A DNA stretch of 64,000 nt from Angelobacter sp036521855 (lineage in GTDB: Bacteria > Acidobacteriota > Terriglobia > Terriglobales > Acidobacteriaceae). Of this stretch, positions 60,293 to 64,000 are shown piece by piece. The stretch lies in NCBI GenBank assembly GCA_036521855.1, contig DATDGY010000240.1, positions 27,155 to 91,154 on the forward strand, read 5' to 3'. The translations under genes were made by a program, and so were the position numbers. The notes under the pieces are model-generated. The model was not told the DNA's origin. It searched no databases and saw only the letters and a program-made list of their open reading frames with translations. Every line of letters starts with the position of its first letter. Position 1 is the stretch's first letter.

Positions 60293-60985
60293 CTAGTTGG
60301 CGGCCGACCAGGCATCGGTGAACGTAGTGCCAGTAGGGCCATTGGATGATTTTCCCCAGTTAATTGCTTTAGGAACCAGCGAGATCTCTTCCATGGCCGA
60401 GCCCGTGGCTGCGTCGAAGTACTTATTGACGGAACCCACAAAGACCGAGGTCAGAGTAACGCCGGAAACGGGCTGTCCGCCCGCAGGCCCAAGGAATGTA
60501 AAGCTCATGCTGTCAAAGTGGGCGCCGTTTACAACCGCCGTCACGAACGGATCCGGGGCGCTGTCCCACGGCTTGGTGAAAGTGACCACCCATGTTGGCC
60601 TCCCGGCTACGGCTCCTCCGGCCACGGATGCGTTTATGTTAAGCACGAATTTGGAGCAGGGAATCGTGGTGGCCTTACTCGCTCCCTGCTGGGTGAAGAC
60701 TACGCTGGCCGCCGACACTTTGAGGGCCGTTGGAACGTTGGTGGAGACGAAAGCCGAAGTTGCGGCCGTCTTGGCGTTTGTGGCCGCGGTTGCGGCGGTT
60801 GACGTGGCCGCAGTAGTCGTAGCCGGGAACGGGGCTGCGGCTCCAGTCGCAGGCTTGGCTGCCGGCAAGCCGAACTTCGTTGCCGGGGCGCCCTGGGGAG
60901 AGTTCGTTCCCTGGGAAAACATAGCGCCGGTCATTAACGGGGCAAGAAACATGCCCAAGAGTGCGTACCGCGTGCGCTGATTCAT
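60293..60985 (-). CDS. Secreted Hcp-like protein A
   Basis: ATG 60985 gives 230 residues; the frame is open to 61117. Signal peptide RYALLGMFLAPLMTGAMFSQ, then KFGLPAAKPAT and an Ala/Thr-rich low-complexity linker. The C-terminal 140 residues follow the T6SS tube protein Hcp pattern: VVTFTKPWDSAPDPFVTAVV (FTK..D.a.p.l..A...G), then GVTLTSVFVGSVNKYFDAAT and AMEEISLVPKAINW. Cytoplasmic Hcp has no signal peptide, so this is an exported relative. Paired with a second one 154 bp upstream in the same orientation. Confidence 0.65.
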   Translation of the reverse strand: MNQRTRYALLGMFLAPLMTGAMFSQGTNSPQGAPATKFGLPAAKPATGAAAPFPATTTAATSTAATAATNAKTAATSAFVSTNVPTALKVSAASVVFTQQGASKATTIPCSKFVLNINASVAGGAVAGRPTWVVTFTKPWDSAPDPFVTAVVNGAHFDSMSFTFLGPAGGQPVSGVTLTSVFVGSVNKYFDAATGSAMEEISLVPKAINWGKSSNGPTGTTFTDAWSAAN

Positions 60986-61139
60986 TGCTTGATCCTCCAG
61001 ATTCTTATCCTTGTCTTTAAAACTCCACCCCTGAGGTCTCGTCTTTCGTTGCACTTCGGGCCGCGGGCACGCGTGCCAGGAGATTCGTCGAGCAGGTCTT
61101 CCCGATTTCCTCGGCACGCGCCCATCGCGGCTTTAAGAA

Positions 61140-61802
61140 TCAGAAGCTGCCCGCAGCCGTTTGCTTGGTCGTGTTGTCCGTAATGTCAATCGAATTGAAG
61201 TTGAATGTGACGTCTTCGAGTGCTCCGGTCGCGTCGAAGTATTCGTGCACAGAGCCGACGGTGGCCTTTGTCAGCTTCACGGTAAACACGATCGTCTGCG
61301 CTCCCGTTGCGGTCCCGCCCTCGAAGTCAAGCGTGACTGTGTTGAGGGTCTCGTTGTTTTCCAACGCCTGTAAGAGCGGGATCGAAGCCGCGTCCCAGCG
61401 TTTCGTAATCGTAACCTGTCCGCGACTCATTTTGCCTGTGGGCAATCCAGTTACAGCATCTTGAAGCCGGCTCGGCTGGAACGAATACTTCGTGCACAGT
61501 ATTTTGCCCTTGCCCAACTGACCTTGTATTGCGCCCATAGCCGTCACGTAAACGGACTTCACTGTACCCCCGGTAAGAATTGCGCTGACGGCTGCCGGCG
61601 CAGGGGCCGAAGCCGGGGCCGGCGCTGAACTTGGGGCTGGGGCCGCAGAGCTGGCGGTGACCGGAGTTGCGGGTGACGCTGTGGCTGGTTTTGCCGTCGG
61701 CAGACCGAACTTGCCGGCAGTGGCCGGCTGGGCAATCCCGGCTAAGCACAGAGCCAAGGCCACGATTCCCATTACAACTGACTTGATCAATAAGCGATGC
61801 AT
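61140..61802 (-). CDS. Secreted Hcp-like protein B
   Basis: 220 residues; ATG 61802 follows GAGGAG. Signal peptide LIKSVVMGIVALALCLAGIA, then GKFGLPTAKPAT, the same motif as in protein A, and an Ala/Pro/Ser linker. The Hcp-like core starts at VYVTAMGAIQGQLGKGKILC. It continues with GQVTITKRWDAASIPLLQAL, VKLTKATVGSVHEYFDATGA and LEDVTFNFNSIDI, which match FTKxxDxxTPxLMxA, LxxVLVSSV and LTENVTLNFAQV of Hcp. No other T6SS gene is in the window. Likely periplasmic or surface ring-forming protein. Confidence 0.68.
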   Translation of the reverse strand: MHRLLIKSVVMGIVALALCLAGIAQPATAGKFGLPTAKPATASPATPVTASSAAPAPSSAPAPASAPAPAAVSAILTGGTVKSVYVTAMGAIQGQLGKGKILCTKYSFQPSRLQDAVTGLPTGKMSRGQVTITKRWDAASIPLLQALENNETLNTVTLDFEGGTATGAQTIVFTVKLTKATVGSVHEYFDATGALEDVTFNFNSIDITDNTTKQTAAGSF

Positions 61803-61934
61803 AACATTCTCCTCATTTCGTTATTTGGCTAGAAACTGCACGTACCTAAACACGATGAATCAGAGGCCGATCCAGCTTTGACACGCGACTCTGCCCTTGC
61901 CGTGCCGAACCGGATGGCGGCACGTGGAAGGGTT

Positions 61935-62774
61935 TTACTTCGTGACCTGCGTGGCCACGGCCTCAGCGAGTTGGCCTACCAGGGGCGTCAATACGTCATC
62001 GCCGTCAGTAGCTGCCTTGGCGCTAAAAACGTCATGAGACGCCGCAGCTGGATTTCCGGGCGCCTCAAGTTTGTACTCCAGGCTGACCTCGCTCTTAGCC
62101 TTGATTCCCTTGGAGAGCGAAGCGGCTTCGTGGGCGGCGTCGGCGGCACTGGCGGCGGAGCCCGCGGCGGACATCAGGCCACCGGTGAGTTTGGCTGCCT
62201 GCACCATAGGCAACATATTGGCCATGGTGGTGGCGCCTTTGAACAGGCCCATGCCGTTCCCGCCCGTCTTCTTTTGGGTGGCGCTGCTGTACAGAACGAA
62301 ATCGCACTGCTTGGCTTGCGCCTCGGCGTTGATCTGTTGCGACACCAGGGCATCAAGAGGCACGAGCTCTATCACCGGCCCGCTCAGGTAGTGGGCGATC
62401 ATCCCGCGCAGCGGCTCTGCCGCAGCGTCGCCGGAGAATCCGGGGCCCAAATCAACCCGCGGCATGACGATTCCCAGCCGCACTTTCTTCGGTTTAGCTG
62501 CCGCCGTCGCGGCCGCTGCTTCTGCTTGCGCCGCGGCAGCTTGCTGCTTCGCCTGCTCGGTTACGTACTGCAGAAGCCCTTTAGTTTCCGCCACGGTCAG
62601 CAGTCTGGAAGTCGCCGGGGCAGTAGAGAGTTTCTTGATCAGCGCCTGGGCCTGCGCTTCCGTCAGCTGGCCCGGAGTTTGGCCTGGTGCGCTCGATGCA
62701 ATGGTGGCCGCCAAGATCAGTACCAGAACGCGTACTGCCTTGTGCGAGAGAGCTACGAACATGGTCGACGACAT
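61935..62774 (-). CDS. Secreted protein, possibly CsgG/LpoB-like fold
   Basis: ATG 62774, preceded by AAGGAG, gives 279 residues; the frame is open to 62960. Signal peptide VRVLVLILAATIASSAPGQ. A helical region and an Ala/Gln-rich coiled coil (EQAKQQAAAAQAEAAAATAA) precede a domain reading VRLGIVMPRVDLGPGFSG, LSGPVIELVPLDAL, QAKQCDFVLYSSATQKK. That order (rlGIV..., velV.LD, CDfvLy) recalls CsgG/TolB/LpoB N-terminal domains, but the call is tentative. A Gly/Met/Ala-rich stretch follows. It lies upstream of the two Hcp-like genes on the same strand. Confidence 0.65.
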   Translation of the reverse strand: MSSTMFVALSHKAVRVLVLILAATIASSAPGQTPGQLTEAQAQALIKKLSTAPATSRLLTVAETKGLLQYVTEQAKQQAAAAQAEAAAATAAAKPKKVRLGIVMPRVDLGPGFSGDAAAEPLRGMIAHYLSGPVIELVPLDALVSQQINAEAQAKQCDFVLYSSATQKKTGGNGMGLFKGATTMANMLPMVQAAKLTGGLMSAAGSAASAADAAHEAASLSKGIKAKSEVSLEYKLEAPGNPAAASHDVFSAKAATDGDDVLTPLVGQLAEAVATQVTK

Positions 62775-63146
62775 TTCTTCTTCTCCTTCGCGAGGGTCTC
62801 GAACAGTGAACGCCTCTGTCCTGATTACGAGCCAGGAGACAAGGAGGAATAAAACGTTGCGGAGAAAATCAATCTCTAACCGGGAAAGCGGCGGCAGTTG
62901 ATCTCGTGAAACGGCGCGTGCCGGCGAAGCACGCCCGAAACCTTGCCCAGGGGAAGTCATGGTTGCTCGACCCCGGAGCCGTCCCGCTGGCCATGAACGG
63001 CCACACCTGCCAATGCGCTTGATGGCGTTGACGGGCGGCTCATTCGGCGGTGAGCCGCTGGCCGCTTCGTCTCACTTCAAGGAAAAGCTGCTTTATTCCC
63101 CTTCCAGCCCTTCGCGCGTAACTGGAGATAGATGGAGGTAGCTGTC

Positions 63147-64000
63147 ATGTCATTGCAGAGTTTAAGAAGGAAATGCCAATTGTTGGGTTTGGTGCTCGGG
63201 GTCACCGCCCTTGTCCTGTTGTCATCGATAGCCTACGCGCAATCGCCCTCTACACCACCAGGCGCCCTGATTCGAATGGATATGAACACCACCGTGGGCG
63301 TTCAGTTGGACGACATTCCGGCGGGTCCGCAGCGCGAGGCCGCCGCCGACTGGGCGCTCGCACAGGGCGATGACTTCTGGGTGAAGCGCGCCACCACGCA
63401 AGTCAATCTGACTTACTACCGCCTGGTGTTCCGTCAATTCTTCTACACAGCTCCTCCAACGCGCGGGGCCTTGCCGCTCCCGCCGCATGCTGTGTGGAAA
63501 TTCCAGGTGCTGGACGAGCCGCACCGGACGCAGATTGGGACGCACGACTACATCGCCGTCAAATACCATTTCTGGAGTTACATGGTCACCGATCCGTCAT
63601 CACCGGGCGCAAGCGAGCCTGCGCTGGCGCCTCTCGGCGGGACCTGGGACGAACCCTTCGATCTTCCCGCGGATCCCGAGCTGGTGATGCAGCGAACCGG
63701 GTTGGCGTGCCTCGACGAGGCTACCTATCCACCCAATAGCACCTTCGAGGAGAGCGTTTACTATTTCTACGATCAGACCTGCCAGGTGGAGACGCCGGCG
63801 ACGTCCGCTTGCCACATCACCCAATTCCCAACCGAGTCATGCACCGACGCGCTCCAACACCATATCGGTATGGTTCAACCCAACATGCATTTCACGCGCG
63901 TGGCCTACAATGCCGAGCTTGCCTCGGATTTCCGCCAGGGAACGGTTTCCAATCCTACTGGAGCCGATCTCGCGGCCATCCAGGAGGCCTTGCAGACCGA
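63147..64000 (+). CDS. Secreted protein of unknown function, 3' end outside window
   Basis: ATG 63147 (GGAGG, 8-base spacer) opens a signal peptide (CQLLGLVLGVTALVLLSSIA, then YAQSPS). About 284 residues are visible: TTVGVQLDDIPAGPQREAAA, then FWVKRATTQVNLTYYRLVFR, and three or more Cys in EESVYYFYDQTCQVETPATS and after. No domain is recognised. Aromatic- and Pro-rich strands suggest a beta-rich extracellular fold. Divergent from the possible CsgG-like gene. Confidence 0.75.
   Translation, partial: MSLQSLRRKCQLLGLVLGVTALVLLSSIAYAQSPSTPPGALIRMDMNTTVGVQLDDIPAGPQREAAADWALAQGDDFWVKRATTQVNLTYYRLVFRQFFYTAPPTRGALPLPPHAVWKFQVLDEPHRTQIGTHDYIAVKYHFWSYMVTDPSSPGASEPALAPLGGTWDEPFDLPADPELVMQRTGLACLDEATYPPNSTFEESVYYFYDQTCQVETPATSACHITQFPTESCTDALQHHIGMVQPNMHFTRVAYNAELASDFRQGTVSNPTGADLAAIQEALQT

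Noticed and set aside
1..64000. CRISPR arrays, insertion sequences and rRNA genes
   Set aside because: No spaced short repeats, transposase motifs or rRNA sequence were noticed.

Overview
The window is about 64 kb of GC-rich bacterial chromosome. The gene content points to a soil-type Acidobacteriota (Terriglobia-like) genome: many secreted single-copy proteins, a CHAT/TPR protein with an ECF sigma factor and zinc-finger anti-sigma factor, DUF421, DUF4337 and DUF1592/DUF1552 proteins, a small zinc-ribbon protein of a type I associate with acidobacteria, and frequent GTG/TTG starts behind strong GGAGG sites. This placement is inference; no rRNA is present.

Layout. 1-9.5 kb: accessory metabolism (S9 peptidase cut by the window edge, NagX-like membrane acyltransferase, polysaccharide deacetylase lipoprotein, NmrA and SDR oxidoreductases, GNAT, GAF and DAO-type proteins). 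10.1-14.2 kb: an apparently complete phosphite uptake and oxidation operon, with substrate-binding protein, ATPase, a double-length fused permease and an NAD-dependent phosphite dehydrogenase that keeps all the catalytic residues. 14.2-26.7 kb: housekeeping-like genes (DinB, hydrolase, cysteine synthase-like and cystathionine lyase-like pair, CutA, phosphohexomutase with FtsB, ThiG, acyl-CoA synthetase with TetR regulator, RdgB, beta-propeller lipoprotein, DUF4337, DUF421).

26.8-32.5 kb: tRNA-Arg(ACG) followed by a tyrosine integrase whose natural N-terminus runs to a CTG at 28008. There it abuts a 5'-truncated, multiply frameshifted methyltransferase remnant, which I read as a decayed integration site. 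Next come an orphan sensor kinase, small hypotheticals, a 44-residue ORF with its own terminator, and a probably frameshifted hypothetical gene. 32.7-44.7 kb: a putative acquired catabolic region. It has a large alpha/beta-hydrolase with a PKD-like tail, a c-heme DUF1592 protein, a Tat-exported DUF1552 protein, a secreted unknown and a secreted VOC protein. A CoA-dependent set follows: two acyl-CoA dehydrogenases, a crotonase-fold protein without the catalytic glutamates, and an alpha/beta hydrolase. Two inverted-repeat regions flank this module.

45-64 kb is dominated by exported proteins: tandem duplicated Asp-box beta-propellers with a shared upstream element, an eqolisin-like protein lacking the catalytic Gln, a zinc-ribbon protein, the ECF sigma/anti-sigma/CHAT operon, a pilin-like protein, a TPR protein, a membrane protein interrupted by one in-frame TAG, two tandem signal-peptide-bearing Hcp-like proteins, a possible CsgG/LpoB-like protein and a secreted protein running off the end.

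The most notable candidates are the phosphite operon, the DUF1592/DUF1552/hydrolase module, the secreted Hcp-like pair and the ECF-CHAT operon. All family calls come from reading motifs by eye; no database search was run.
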